A stretch of DNA of 31,011 nt from an uncultured Blautia sp. (GCA_946629475.1 CAMOXX010000005.1:1-31011); one strand, 5' to 3'. Shown: positions 8,667 through 16,915, numbered from the stretch's first letter. Notes: generated from the letters alone by a model not told the origin. Program-made: numbers and translations.

Positions 8667-8701
8667 GCCAAAAGTCCTGAACCCACGCGGATACTTTTGG
8701 C
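8667..8701 (+). repeat. Short copy of the GCCAAAAGTCC palindromic repeat in the comM leader
   Basis: GCCAAAAGT (8667-8675) pairs perfectly with ACTTTTGGC (8693-8701) around a 17-nt loop. The left end (GCCAAAAGTCC, then CCCACGC) and the right end (TTGGCGGGTGAATCA) match the ends of the 166-bp element between groES and groEL. This looks like an internally deleted form of the same family. Confidence 0.55.
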
Positions 8702-8732
8702 GGGTGAATCAACAGGAAAGGAATGATGACCA

Positions 8733-10256
8733 TTGTTTGCCAGTGTTCTAACCGCTGCGATCCATGGTATGGAGGTCAGTCCGATTCAGGTTGAGGCGGA
8801 CGTGAGCGACGGGCTTCCCTCCTTCATCATGGTCGGTTATGCGGCCTCCCAGGTTAAGGAGGCGCAGGACAGGGTCCGGACAGCCCTGCGGAACATAGGG
8901 GTGAATCTTCCGCCAAAACGAATCACTGTAAATCTGGCACCGGCCGATATCCGCAAGGATTCGTCGGGCTTTGACCTGCCGGTTGCCGTGGCAGTGCTGG
9001 CGGCAGCAGGACTGATCGGTGAAAAACATCTGCATGGAGGCATGATTATGGGCGAACTGAGCCTGTCCGGGGAGGTTCAGCCGATTTCCGGCATTCTGGC
9101 CCGGGTGATCCGCGCGCGGGAGCTCGGCTGCACTTTCTGCATGATCCCGGAGGGAAACCTTCGGGAGGCTTCTCTGGTGAAGGGGATGAAGGTGCTGGGG
9201 GTGAAAAATCTCCGTGAGGTCATGGATTACATTGCAAACCCCGAAGTCTATGTCCATCCGCCGCAGGAGGAGAGCGAGGGCAGCAGTTCCCTGAATGACG
9301 GGCCCGATTTTTCGGAGGTTTTCGGCCAGGAGGGAGCGAAGAGGGCCGCTGAGATTGCCGCGGCTGGCTTCCACAATCTTCTGTTTATCGGTCCGCCCGG
9401 AGTCGGAAAGACAATGATCGCCAAAAGGATTCCTTCGATCCTGCCTCCGCTCACTTTCGAAGAGAGCCTGGAAATTACAAAAATCTACAGCATAGCAGGC
9501 CTTCTGCCGGAAGGGGATCCCCTGATCCGGACCCGCCCGTTCCGCAGCCCCCATCACACAAGCACAGCCCAGTCGCTTGCCGGCGGAGGACGCATCCCCC
9601 GTCCCGGTGAGATCACTCTTGCCCATCGAGGCGTTCTGTTTCTGGACGAAATCGCGGAATTCTCACGTCATACAATAGAAATTCTCAGACAACCGCTGGA
9701 AGAAAAATTCATCTGTGTTTCCCGGGCAACGGGGAGCTACATCTTTCCTGCAAGCTTCATGCTTGTGGCGTCTACCAATCCATGTCCCTGTGGATACTAC
9801 CCCAATATGGAACGCTGCAGATGCACGCAGAACGAAGTGCATCAGTATTTAGGAAAAATCAGTCAGCCGCTTCTGGACCGGATCGACCTCTGCGCCGATA
9901 TTTCCGAGACGCCATTGGAAGATATCAAAAATCCCCTTCCGGCAGAGCCTTCTGCTGCCATCCGGGAACGGGTGGAGAAGGCCCGCAGGATACAGACGGA
10001 GCGTTACCGGGGGACGGATATTCTTAATAACAGTGAATTGTCCGGGAAGCTTCTGGATCAGCACTGTGTTTTGACAGAGGACGCGTGGAAGCTGATCCAT
10101 TCGGCATTTGACCGTATGCATCTGAGCATGCGGTCCTACCACAGAATCCTGAAGGTCAGCCGGACGATTGCCGACCTGGAAGGCAGCGGTGAGATTAGCT
10201 GCGCGCATATTGCAGAGGCGCTGTCGTACAGAGGGCTTGATAGAAAGTATTGGTAG
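8733..10256 (+). CDS. comM: YifB/ComM family Mg-chelatase-like AAA+ ATPase
   Basis: ComM (YifB) is a hexameric AAA+ helicase-like motor. In naturally competent species it promotes branch migration during integration of transforming DNA, and it is common in non-competent bacteria too. The 507-residue protein has the N-terminal Lon-protease-like fold (about 1-180, beginning FASVLTAAIHGMEV and GLPSFIMVGYA), then the ATPase with Walker A GPPGVGKT (about 220-227) and Walker B VLFLDEIAEF (about 300-309). A zinc-like CPCGYYPNMERCRCT insert and the C-terminal Mg-chelatase domain follow. The start is a TTG at 8733: no in-frame ATG lies nearby, AGGAAAGGA sits about 11 nt upstream, and family members start at this point. 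It is followed by dprA 58 nt later, a pairing that fits a joint role in handling single-stranded incoming DNA. Confidence 0.93.
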   Translation: MFASVLTAAIHGMEVSPIQVEADVSDGLPSFIMVGYAASQVKEAQDRVRTALRNIGVNLPPKRITVNLAPADIRKDSSGFDLPVAVAVLAAAGLIGEKHLHGGMIMGELSLSGEVQPISGILARVIRARELGCTFCMIPEGNLREASLVKGMKVLGVKNLREVMDYIANPEVYVHPPQEESEGSSSLNDGPDFSEVFGQEGAKRAAEIAAAGFHNLLFIGPPGVGKTMIAKRIPSILPPLTFEESLEITKIYSIAGLLPEGDPLIRTRPFRSPHHTSTAQSLAGGGRIPRPGEITLAHRGVLFLDEIAEFSRHTIEILRQPLEEKFICVSRATGSYIFPASFMLVASTNPCPCGYYPNMERCRCTQNEVHQYLGKISQPLLDRIDLCADISETPLEDIKNPLPAEPSAAIRERVEKARRIQTERYRGTDILNNSELSGKLLDQHCVLTEDAWKLIHSAFDRMHLSMRSYHRILKVSRTIADLEGSGEISCAHIAEALSYRGLDRKYW

Positions 10257-10270
10257 GGGCTCAGGCCACT

Positions 10271-10297
10271 CATTCGGAATGCTGTGCATTCCTCATG
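10271..10297 (+). repeat. Partial copy of the GGAATGC palindromic repeat
   Basis: CATTC, then GGAATGC-TGT-GCATTCC (10276-10292), then TCATG, located 14 nt after the comM stop and 18 nt before the dprA start. It matches the first stem-loop of the element at 6909-7073, with TGT instead of TTT in the loop. The rest of the element is absent. Confidence 0.65.
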
Positions 10298-10314
10298 TAG
10301 CATAGGGGGAGAAT

Positions 10315-11205
10315 ATGGACAGTTTCAGTACGGAGATAAAATGTGTCAAAAAGGGCGAACCGGGTTACCCGGAAAAAATGAAGAACCTGCCCAATATGCC
10401 GAAGCAGCTCTACTATATCGGGAAACTGCCGGATGACAGCCTGCCGTCGCTGGCCGTCGTAGGAGCGAGATCCTGCAGCCCCTACGGCCGCATCCAGGCT
10501 TTCCGCTATGCAAGGGAGGCCAGCACCCACGGAGTGCAGGTGATCAGCGGCCTTGCTTCCGGAATCGATTCGGAGGGACATAAAGGAGCTCTCGAAGGAG
10601 AGGCTCCAACATTCGCGGTGATGGGAGGCGGGCCGGATCTCTGCTACCCGGCATCCAACCGCAGCCTTTATGAGAGGATTCTCAGGTGCGGAGGCGGCAT
10701 CCTTTCGGAGTACGCGCCGGGAACCAAACCGATGCCTTACAGCTTTCCCGCAAGGAACCGGATTATCAGTGCACTGTCAGATGTGGTGCTGGTGGTCGAA
10801 GCGCGGAAAAAGAGCGGATCTCTCATCACGGCGGAGTGTGCACTCGACCAGGGAAAAACTGTGTATGCAGTACCCGGGGCTGTAACGGACAGCCTGAGCC
10901 TGGGATGCAATAAACTGATTTTTGACGGCGCGGGGATCGCCTATTGCCCGGAGGTGATTCTGGATGAGTGGGGACTGAACGCCGGACCGGAAGAAATTGA
11001 ACACAAGATAAATAAAAACACAAACTTGGCTCTTGCAACGGATTTAAAATTGTTGTATAGTTACTTGGATTGCCGACCCATATCGTTTGACAGCATTGTT
11101 AGAAAAAGCGGAATGGATGCGAGAAAAGTCAGCAGCTCCCTTGTGGAACTTGTCCTCATGGGGTTTGCTCAGGAGGTCGGAAAGCATTACTATATCAGAC
11201 TCTGA
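10315..11205 (+). CDS. dprA: DNA-processing protein DprA (Smf)
   Basis: DprA protects incoming single-stranded DNA and loads RecA during transformation. The 296-residue product is the compact form, like the Bacillus protein, without a long N-terminal SAM-like extension. The Rossmann (LOG-like) core is clear: LAVVGARSCSPYGR, SGLASGIDSEGHKGAL (about 78-93), GGGPDLCYPASN, and PARNRIISALSDVVLVVEA (from about 145). A C-terminal winged-helix-like segment covers about 228-296. The start at 10315 is preceded by GGGGGAG only 3 nt away, so the spacing is tight. It is downstream of comM and 62 nt upstream of topA. The dprA-topA-codY neighbourhood is a conserved Firmicutes arrangement, here without trmFO or hslVU. 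Confidence 0.95.
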   Translation: MDSFSTEIKCVKKGEPGYPEKMKNLPNMPKQLYYIGKLPDDSLPSLAVVGARSCSPYGRIQAFRYAREASTHGVQVISGLASGIDSEGHKGALEGEAPTFAVMGGGPDLCYPASNRSLYERILRCGGGILSEYAPGTKPMPYSFPARNRIISALSDVVLVVEARKKSGSLITAECALDQGKTVYAVPGAVTDSLSLGCNKLIFDGAGIAYCPEVILDEWGLNAGPEEIEHKINKNTNLALATDLKLLYSYLDCRPISFDSIVRKSGMDARKVSSSLVELVLMGFAQEVGKHYYIRL

Positions 11206-11267
11206 AGAGCTGAGCGGCGTATTTTCCGCAAAAACAGGAAGATGCGTGCTGAGAAAGAAGTGTAAGA

Positions 11268-13340
11268 ATGGCAAAGAATCTTGTGATAGTGGAGTCACCT
11301 GCCAAGGTGAAAACCATCAAAAAATTTCTCGGCTCCAATTATCAGGTCGCCGCATCCAACGGCCATGTGAGGGATTTTCCGAAAAGCCAGTTCGGAATCG
11401 ATGTGGAGAACGATTTTGAGCCGAAATATATAACGATCCGCGGAAAGGGAGAACTGCTCGCGGAACTTCGGAAAGAGGCAAAAAAGGCGGATAAGATCTT
11501 CCTCGCGACTGACCCCGACCGGGAAGGGGAGGCGATCTCGTGGCATCTTCAGCAGGCTCTCAAAGAGAATCCTTCCAAGATGCACCGGATCACATTTAAC
11601 GAAATTACCAAAACTGCAGTGAAGGACTCGCTGAAGCATGCCCGTGATATTGACATGAATCTGGTGGATGCGCAGCAGACCAGGCGTATGCTTGACCGCA
11701 TGGTGGGATACAGCATCAGCCCGCTTTTGTGGGCAAAGGTGAAAAGAGGCCTTTCGGCGGGGCGTGTACAGTCGGTTGCGCTGAGGATTATCTGCGACCG
11801 TGAGGAGGAGATCAACTCCTTCATCCCCGAAGAGTATTGGACTCTGGAAGGCAGTTTTCTGGCCGAAGGTGAGAAAAAACCGCTGAAAGCGCGTTTTTAC
11901 GGAAAAAACGGCAAAAAAACAGAGATTCATTCAAAACAGGAGATGCAGGAGATTCTGGATCAGCTTTCCGTCTGCCCCTGCGAAGTCACAGAGGTGAAGT
12001 CGGGGGAGAGAACCCGAAACGCGCCGCTGCCCTTCACAACCAGCACACTGCAGCAGGAAGCATCAAAGGTGCTCAATTTTTCGACGCAGAAAACGATGCG
12101 TATCGCGCAGCAGCTCTATGAGGGAATTGAGGTCAAAGGCTCAGGAAGCGTCGGCCTGATTTCGTATCTCCGTACAGATTCCACCAGAATCTCCGAGGAG
12201 GCTGACCGCCTTGCGAGAGAGTACGTTGGAAGAGAATACGGTGATACCTATGTTTCAAAGGCGGAAAAGGCACAGAAGAACGGCCAGAAAATCCAGGATG
12301 CCCATGAGGCAATCCGCCCGACTGACATCGAACGTACGCCTGTCCTGATGAAGGATTCACTGAGCAGGGACCAGTTCCGGCTGTACCAGCTGATCTGGAA
12401 GCGCTTTACCGCAAGCCGCATGGCTTCAGCGCGGTATGAGACGACATCGGTTCATATTTCGATGGGCGAATATATCTTTACAGTCGCTGCATCGCGGCTC
12501 GTCTTTGACGGCTTTATGTCGGTTTATATGTCCGAGGAGGATAAAATCAAGGACAATGTAATTTCTGCAAAGCTGAGTGAAGGAATGCAGCTCAGCATGC
12601 AGGAACTGACTCCGGAGCAGCATTTTACGCAGCCGCCGGCGCACTATACCGAAGCCTCGCTGGTAAAGACAATGGAGGAACTCGGGATCGGGCGTCCGAG
12701 CACGTATGCCCCGACAATCAGCACCATCATCAGCAGGAGATATATTTCCAAAGAGCAGAAAAACCTTTACGTGACGGAGCTGGGTGAAATTGTCAATAAA
12801 ATCATGAAACAGTCTTTCCCGTCCATTGTGGATGTAAACTTTACCGCGACGATGGAAGGGCTTCTGGACTGTGTGGAAGCCGGTACGGTCCAGTGGAAGA
12901 CCGTTGTGAGGAATTTCTACCCTGATCTGAAAAAGAGCGTGGATGAGGCCGAAAGCCAGCTGGAAAAGGTCGAGGTTGGGGACGAGAAGACCGATGTGGT
13001 CTGCGAGAACTGCGGAAGGCATATGGTGATCAAGTACGGGCCGCACGGCAGATTCCTGGCATGTCCCGGCTTTCCCGATTGCCGGAACACCATGCCGTAT
13101 TACGAAAAGACAGGAGTGACCTGCCCGAAATGCGGCGGTGATGTTGTGATCCGCCAGACGAAAAAGGGCCGGCGTTTTTACGGCTGCGTCAATGCGGACT
13201 GTGATTTTATGTCGTGGCAGAAACCGGCAGGAAAAAGCTGCCCGCGGTGCGGAAGCTTTATGGTGGAAAAAGGAAACCGTATTGTGTGCAGCGAGAAGAC
13301 CTGCGGCTACAGTGAAAAATCCGGGGAGTCCGGGGAGTGA
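11268..13340 (+). CDS. topA: DNA topoisomerase I
   Basis: This type IA topoisomerase relaxes negative supercoils by single-strand cleavage through a 5'-phosphotyrosine. The 690 residues are normal for the family. The TOPRIM domain opens with LVIVESPAKVKTIKKFLG and has the metal triad in ATDPDREGE (D82, D84, E86). The catalytic tyrosine is Y300 in GLISYLRTDSTRIS. GIGRPSTYAPTI lies in the later core. The C-terminus (about 580-690) carries three four-cysteine zinc ribbons: CENCGRH...CPGFPDC, CPKCGGD...CVNADC and CPRCGSF...CSEKTC. The ribosome site before 11268 is weak (GAAAGAAG). A strong hairpin with a T-run follows the gene, so the comM-dprA-topA unit probably ends here. Confidence 0.98.
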   Translation: MAKNLVIVESPAKVKTIKKFLGSNYQVAASNGHVRDFPKSQFGIDVENDFEPKYITIRGKGELLAELRKEAKKADKIFLATDPDREGEAISWHLQQALKENPSKMHRITFNEITKTAVKDSLKHARDIDMNLVDAQQTRRMLDRMVGYSISPLLWAKVKRGLSAGRVQSVALRIICDREEEINSFIPEEYWTLEGSFLAEGEKKPLKARFYGKNGKKTEIHSKQEMQEILDQLSVCPCEVTEVKSGERTRNAPLPFTTSTLQQEASKVLNFSTQKTMRIAQQLYEGIEVKGSGSVGLISYLRTDSTRISEEADRLAREYVGREYGDTYVSKAEKAQKNGQKIQDAHEAIRPTDIERTPVLMKDSLSRDQFRLYQLIWKRFTASRMASARYETTSVHISMGEYIFTVAASRLVFDGFMSVYMSEEDKIKDNVISAKLSEGMQLSMQELTPEQHFTQPPAHYTEASLVKTMEELGIGRPSTYAPTISTIISRRYISKEQKNLYVTELGEIVNKIMKQSFPSIVDVNFTATMEGLLDCVEAGTVQWKTVVRNFYPDLKKSVDEAESQLEKVEVGDEKTDVVCENCGRHMVIKYGPHGRFLACPGFPDCRNTMPYYEKTGVTCPKCGGDVVIRQTKKGRRFYGCVNADCDFMSWQKPAGKSCPRCGSFMVEKGNRIVCSEKTCGYSEKSGESGE

Positions 13341-13373
13341 CCAGGAGGGTCTTTAATACCCCCCCTTGAATAA

Positions 13374-13440
13374 AACAGAGAACGGAGAAATCTTTCTGAC
13401 GGAAGCCGACAGAAGGGGATCTGCTGTTCTCTGTTTTTTT
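13374..13440 (+). terminator. Intrinsic terminator after topA
   Basis: AACAGAGAAC (13374-13383) pairs perfectly with GTTCTCTGTT (13426-13435), followed by a run ending in seven T. The 42-nt loop holds a second stem, TTCTGACGG with CCGACAGAA (one mismatch), so the terminator is compound. Confidence 0.85.
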
Positions 13441-13488
13441 ATTGGATGAGTGAAAAGAGTTGTGGAATAATATATTACTAACAATAAA

Positions 13489-13503
13489 TATTTTCTGAAA
13501 AGG
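13489..13503. promoter_or_regulatory. CodY-binding box upstream of codY
   Basis: The CodY consensus is AATTTTCWGAAAATT. The site reads TATTTTCTGAAAAGG: 12 of 15 match, including the whole central TTTTCTGAAAA. It lies 11 nt upstream of the -35 element of the putative codY promoter, which suggests autoregulation. Confidence 0.7.
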
Positions 13504-13514
13504 CAAAATTTTAC

Positions 13515-13543
13515 TTGAAAAACAATAAATTAACGTGTACACT
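13515..13543 (+). promoter_or_regulatory. Putative sigma-A promoter of codY
   Basis: TTGAAA (13515-13520), a 17-nt spacer and TACACT (13538-13543), about 60 nt before the start codon. A TATATA a few nt downstream is an alternative -10 but has no matching -35. Confidence 0.55.
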
Positions 13544-13603
13544 GTGATATATAAGTAAACAGCTGATGATCCGCAATCCACTTGGCATTGAAGGGAGGAT
13601 ATG

Positions 13604-14386
13604 ATGAGCGTTCAACTGTTGGATAAGACCAGAAAGATTAACAAGCTGCTGCATAATACCAGTTCAAGCAAAGTGGTATTTAACGATATCTGCCAGGTTC
13701 TGATGGAGACACTGAGTTCCAATATACTTGTAATCAGCAGGAAGGGAAAGATCCTGGGTGTCAGTATCTGTCCGGGCGTGGATGAAATCACGGAGCTGCT
13801 CGACCATAAGGTCGGAAGCCATGTGGATCCTCTTCTGAATGAGCGCTTTCTCGGCGTACTGTCGACAAAGGAGAATGTGAATCTTCAGACTCTTGGATTC
13901 GAACATCTTGATGCAGGATACCAGGGGATTGTCAATCCGATCGATATCGGAGGAGAACGCCTTGGAACGGTCTTCATGTATCGTAAGGAAAAACCCTATG
14001 ATATTGAAGACATTATTGTGAGTGAATATGGAACAACGGTGGTCGGACTCGAGATGATGCGCGCTGTCCAGGAAGAAAACGCGGAGGAGGACAGGAAACA
14101 GCAGGTCGTGAAATCTGCATTCAACACGCTCTCTTTCTCCGAACTGGAGGCGATCATCCATATCTTTGATGAGCTGGACGGGCCTGAGGGCATACTCGTG
14201 GCCAGCAAAATCGCGGACCGCGTGGGGATTACCCGCTCGGTGATCGTGAATGCGCTGCGCAAGTTTGAGAGCGCGGGCGTGATCGAGTCAAGGTCTTCCG
14301 GAATGAAGGGCACTTATATAAAGGTGCTGAACGAAGTGATATTTGATGAGCTGGAGGAGATAAAGGCACAGCGTAAAAAGGATTGA
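13604..14386 (+). CDS. codY: GTP-sensing global transcriptional regulator CodY
   Basis: CodY represses amino-acid and nitrogen metabolism genes when GTP and, in many species, branched-chain amino acids are plentiful. The 260-residue protein has the normal length: an N-terminal GAF effector domain (about 1-155, starting QLLDKTRKINKLL) and a C-terminal winged helix-turn-helix with ASKIADRVGITRSVIVNALRKFESAGVIESRSSG (about 200-233), the family's recognition segment. Two adjacent ATGs exist at 13601 and 13604. The second is preferred because the GGGAGG ribosome site (13593-13598) is only 2 nt from the first. It follows topA, as in many Firmicutes, but is separated from it by a terminator and has its own promoter and CodY box. 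guaB in this window feeds the GTP pool it reads; that link is functional, not positional. Confidence 0.97.
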   Translation: MSVQLLDKTRKINKLLHNTSSSKVVFNDICQVLMETLSSNILVISRKGKILGVSICPGVDEITELLDHKVGSHVDPLLNERFLGVLSTKENVNLQTLGFEHLDAGYQGIVNPIDIGGERLGTVFMYRKEKPYDIEDIIVSEYGTTVVGLEMMRAVQEENAEEDRKQQVVKSAFNTLSFSELEAIIHIFDELDGPEGILVASKIADRVGITRSVIVNALRKFESAGVIESRSSGMKGTYIKVLNEVIFDELEEIKAQRKKD

Positions 14387-14480
14387 GATATTCTCAGACT
14401 ATTTTTCGAAATGCTGTTCGAGTTTGCTTTTTTCTGGGGAGGGTGGGGCACACACTTTGAGTTAGAGTTATGAGTCACAT

Positions 14481-14535
14481 AGGGGACAGGTTCCATGATT
14501 CGTTTTATTAAAACGAGTCATGGAACCTGTCCCCT
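14481..14535. repeat. Long GGGGACAGG-type inverted repeat (REP-like)
   Basis: A 17-bp perfect outer stem (14482-14498 with 14518-14534), a T/G position, then an inner 8-bp stem (TCGTTTTA with TAAAACGA) give about 26 paired positions around a tiny loop. The outer motif GGGGACAGGTTCC is a well-known repeated palindrome in many bacterial genomes, sometimes linked to REP-associated tyrosine transposases (RAYTs). No transposase is in the window. A second GGGGACAGG stem follows groEL. Confidence 0.8.
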
Positions 14536-14675
14536 CTTACTTTTGAGAAGTAACAGCAGGCTCCTGTTTTATTTCCCAGTGATGAAAAAATATTTACAAA
14601 TAAGAAAATAAGAGAAAAAAGAAGATAGAGAAAGAAAAATAAAGAATAAAAGAGAAATACATCTATTATGTGGAC

Positions 14676-14704
14676 TTGCATTCACGGAACAAATAAAATA
14701 ATAT
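14676..14704 (+). promoter_or_regulatory. Putative sigma-A promoter of groES-groEL
   Basis: TTGCAT (14676-14681), a 17-nt spacer and TAATAT (14699-14704), ending 11 nt before the CIRCE operator. A TATAAC three nt later is an alternative -10. Confidence 0.55.
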
Positions 14705-14715
14705 AACCACAGTGA

Positions 14716-14742
14716 TTAGCACTCGTACAAAGTGAGTGCTAG
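14716..14742. promoter_or_regulatory. CIRCE operator (HrcA site)
   Basis: TTAGCACTC, 9 nt, GAGTGCTAG. This matches the CIRCE consensus TTAGCACTC-N9-GAGTGCTAA in 17 of 18 arm positions (last base G, not A). HrcA bound here represses the chaperonin operon until heat stress. Confidence 0.95.
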
Positions 14743-14782
14743 CAAATAACTTGGGTATCAATATCATAAGGAGGATAATAAA

Positions 14783-15067
14783 ATGAAATTATCACCACTT
14801 GGCGATCGTGTCGTACTGAAGCAGCTTGAAGCAGAAGAAACCACAAAATCAGGAATCGTCCTTCCGGGACAGGCACAGGAGAAGCCGCAGCAGGCTGAGG
14901 TTGTTGCGGTAGGACCCGGCGGTGTGGTTGATGGAAAAGAGATTAAAATGGAAGTAGCTGTCGGCGATAAGGTTATCTACTCGAAATATGCCGGAACCGA
15001 AGTAAAGCTTGACGGCGAAGAGTTCATTATTGTTCGTCAGAACGACATTCTTGCAGTTGTAAAATGA
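14783..15067 (+). CDS. groES: Co-chaperonin GroES
   Basis: The 10-kDa heptameric lid of the GroEL chamber. The 94-residue sequence has the family start KLSPLGDRVVLKQLEAEETTKSGIVLP and the GEEF-to-terminal IVRQNDILAVVK strand. The mobile loop, ETTKSGIVLPGQAQEKPQQ (about 17-35), contains the conserved I-V-L that docks on GroEL. The start at 14783 follows AAGGAGG. It is preceded by promoter and CIRCE operator, and followed by groEL after an unusually long, structured 213-nt spacer. Confidence 0.98.
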   Translation: MKLSPLGDRVVLKQLEAEETTKSGIVLPGQAQEKPQQAEVVAVGPGGVVDGKEIKMEVAVGDKVIYSKYAGTEVKLDGEEFIIVRQNDILAVVK

Positions 15068-15078
15068 TTTGATTACAG

Positions 15079-15244
15079 CGCCAAAAGTCCATTCACCCAC
15101 GCAGGCTTGCCTGCAGGTGGACGAACGGACTTGGAGCGTGGCCTGACATGAGCAGGCAGTGAGGCAGAGCCCCCACGGATTGCGAATCGAGGGCAGGATT
15201 GTGTGAGCACGAAGTAAGGAACAATCCGAAATCTGCTCTTGGCG
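15079..15244 (+). repeat. 166-bp palindromic element between groES and groEL
   Basis: The terminal inverted repeats are CGCCAAAAG (15079-15087) and CTCTTGGCG (15236-15244), 8 of 9 matching. Inside, the left third folds into a long imperfect hairpin whose tip is GCAGGC-TT-GCCTGC (15101-15114) and whose base pairs AAGTCC with GGACTT. The right third has GGATTGT with ACAATCC. The ends match the short copy in the comM leader. No reading frame is supported. It fills most of the groES-groEL gap and could reduce or separate groEL expression. Confidence 0.65.
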
Positions 15245-15280
15245 AGTGAAACATAATATTATTCAGGAGGAACTTTCATC

Positions 15281-16903
15281 ATGGCAAAAGAGATTAAATT
15301 TGGTGCAGAAGCAAGGTCGGCTCTTGAGAGCGGCGTAAACCAGCTTGCAGATACAGTCAGAGTTACACTTGGACCGAAGGGACGCAACGTTGTTCTTGAA
15401 AAATCCTACGGCTCACCGCTCATCACAAACGACGGTGTGACAATTGCAAAGGAAATCGAGCTGGCAGACGGTTTTGAAAACATGGGCGCTCAGCTGATCA
15501 AAGAGGTTGCCTCCAAGACAAACGATGTCGCTGGCGACGGAACCACAACCGCTACCGTTCTTGCTCAGGCGATGGTTCATGAAGGAATGAAGAACCTGGC
15601 AGCAGGCGCAAATCCGATCATCCTCCGCAAAGGGATGAAGAAAGCTACAGATGTTGCTGTTGAAGCAATCAGGAACATGAGCCAGAAGGTTAACGGCAAA
15701 AAGCAGATCGCAAATGTCGCAGCCATCTCCGCAGGAGATGAAGAGGTTGGCAAGCTTGTTGCTGACGCTATGGAAAAGGTTTCCAACGACGGTGTCATCA
15801 CTGTGGAGGAATCCAAGACCATGCATACAGAGCTTGATCTGGTAGAAGGCATGCAGTTTGACAGAGGCTACATCTCCGCATATATGGCTACCGATATGGA
15901 GAAGATGGAAGCTGTTCTCGAGGATCCGTACATCCTCATTACCGACAAGAAGATCAGCAATATCCAGGAAATCCTTCCGCTTCTGGAGCAGGTCGTACAG
16001 GCCGGCGCCAAGCTTCTGATCATCGCAGAGGATGTTGAGGGTGAAGCTCTTACCACCCTGATCGTCAACAAACTCCGCGGTACATTCCAGGTTGTAGCTG
16101 TTAAGGCTCCGGGATACGGCGACAGAAGAAAAGAGATGCTTCAGGATATCGCAATCCTGACAGGCGGCCAGGTAATCTCTGATGAGCTCGGACTGGATCT
16201 CAAGGAAGCAACCATGGCTCAGCTCGGACGCTGCAAATCTGTTAAGGTTGCAAAAGAGAACACCGTTATCGTTGACGGCCTTGGCGAAAAAGAAGCCATC
16301 GACAACAGAATCGCTCAGATCCGTATGCAGATCGAAGAGACAAAATCTGACTTTGACCGCGAGAAGCTTCAGGAGAGACTTGCGAAGCTGGCAGGCGGCG
16401 TAGCAGTAATCCGTGTAGGTGCAGCTACCGAGACCGAGATGAAGGAAGCTAAGCTCCGTATGGAGGATGCTCTGGCAGCTACCCGTGCGGCAGTCGAAGA
16501 AGGCATCATCGCAGGCGGCGGCTCTGCATATATCCATGCAGCGAAGGAAGTCGCGAAAGCAGCAGCAGATCTTGAAGGCGATGAAAAGACAGGCGCGAAT
16601 ATCATTCTGAAGGCTCTGGAAGCCCCGCTGTTCCACATCGCTGCGAACGCAGGACTGGAAGGCTCTGTTATCGTAAACAAAGTAAAAGAGTCCGAAGCCG
16701 GCATCGGTTTTGACGCTCTTACAGAAGAGTATGTCGACATGGTCAACAGCGGCATCCTTGACCCGGCAAAGGTTACCAGGAGCGCTCTGCAGAACGCGAC
16801 CAGCGTAGCATCGACCCTTCTGACCACCGAGTCCGTTGTATCCACAATCAAGGAAGAGACTCCGGCTATGCCGGCAGGCAACCCGGGAATGGGAATGATG
16901 TAA
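15281..16903 (+). CDS. groEL: Chaperonin GroEL (60 kDa)
   Basis: The ATP-driven protein-folding chamber, a double heptameric ring working with GroES. The 540 residues are full length. Visible motifs: KEIKFGAEARSALESGVNQL at the start, VTLGPKGRNVVLEKS, the nucleotide loop GDGTTTATVLA (D86 is the equivalent of the family's catalytic/metal Asp), apical-domain segments around ISAYMATDMEKMEAVLEDPY, and EEGIIAGGGSAY in the second equatorial part. The C-terminus ends in the short Gly-Met tail GNPGMGMM. The start at 15281 has CAGGAGGA 8-9 nt upstream. Codon use is visibly more biased (highly expressed style) than in neighbours. It is the second gene of the CIRCE operon. Confidence 0.99.
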   Translation: MAKEIKFGAEARSALESGVNQLADTVRVTLGPKGRNVVLEKSYGSPLITNDGVTIAKEIELADGFENMGAQLIKEVASKTNDVAGDGTTTATVLAQAMVHEGMKNLAAGANPIILRKGMKKATDVAVEAIRNMSQKVNGKKQIANVAAISAGDEEVGKLVADAMEKVSNDGVITVEESKTMHTELDLVEGMQFDRGYISAYMATDMEKMEAVLEDPYILITDKKISNIQEILPLLEQVVQAGAKLLIIAEDVEGEALTTLIVNKLRGTFQVVAVKAPGYGDRRKEMLQDIAILTGGQVISDELGLDLKEATMAQLGRCKSVKVAKENTVIVDGLGEKEAIDNRIAQIRMQIEETKSDFDREKLQERLAKLAGGVAVIRVGAATETEMKEAKLRMEDALAATRAAVEEGIIAGGGSAYIHAAKEVAKAAADLEGDEKTGANIILKALEAPLFHIAANAGLEGSVIVNKVKESEAGIGFDALTEEYVDMVNSGILDPAKVTRSALQNATSVASTLLTTESVVSTIKEETPAMPAGNPGMGMM

Positions 16904-16915
16904 GTCGAAAGACAT

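Larger units (their letters stand above)
14387..14715. other. codY-groES intergenic region (396 nt in all): REP palindrome and AT-rich tract
   Basis: No gene is supported here. The first ~90 nt hold only a weak small hairpin (GAGA-TAT-TCTC) after the codY stop. Then comes the long GGGGACAGG palindrome at 14481-14535, an A-rich purine-heavy stretch at about 14580-14665, and the groES promoter. Apparent short reading frames, such as a 13-codon one inside the palindrome, have no family likeness. Confidence 0.7.
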
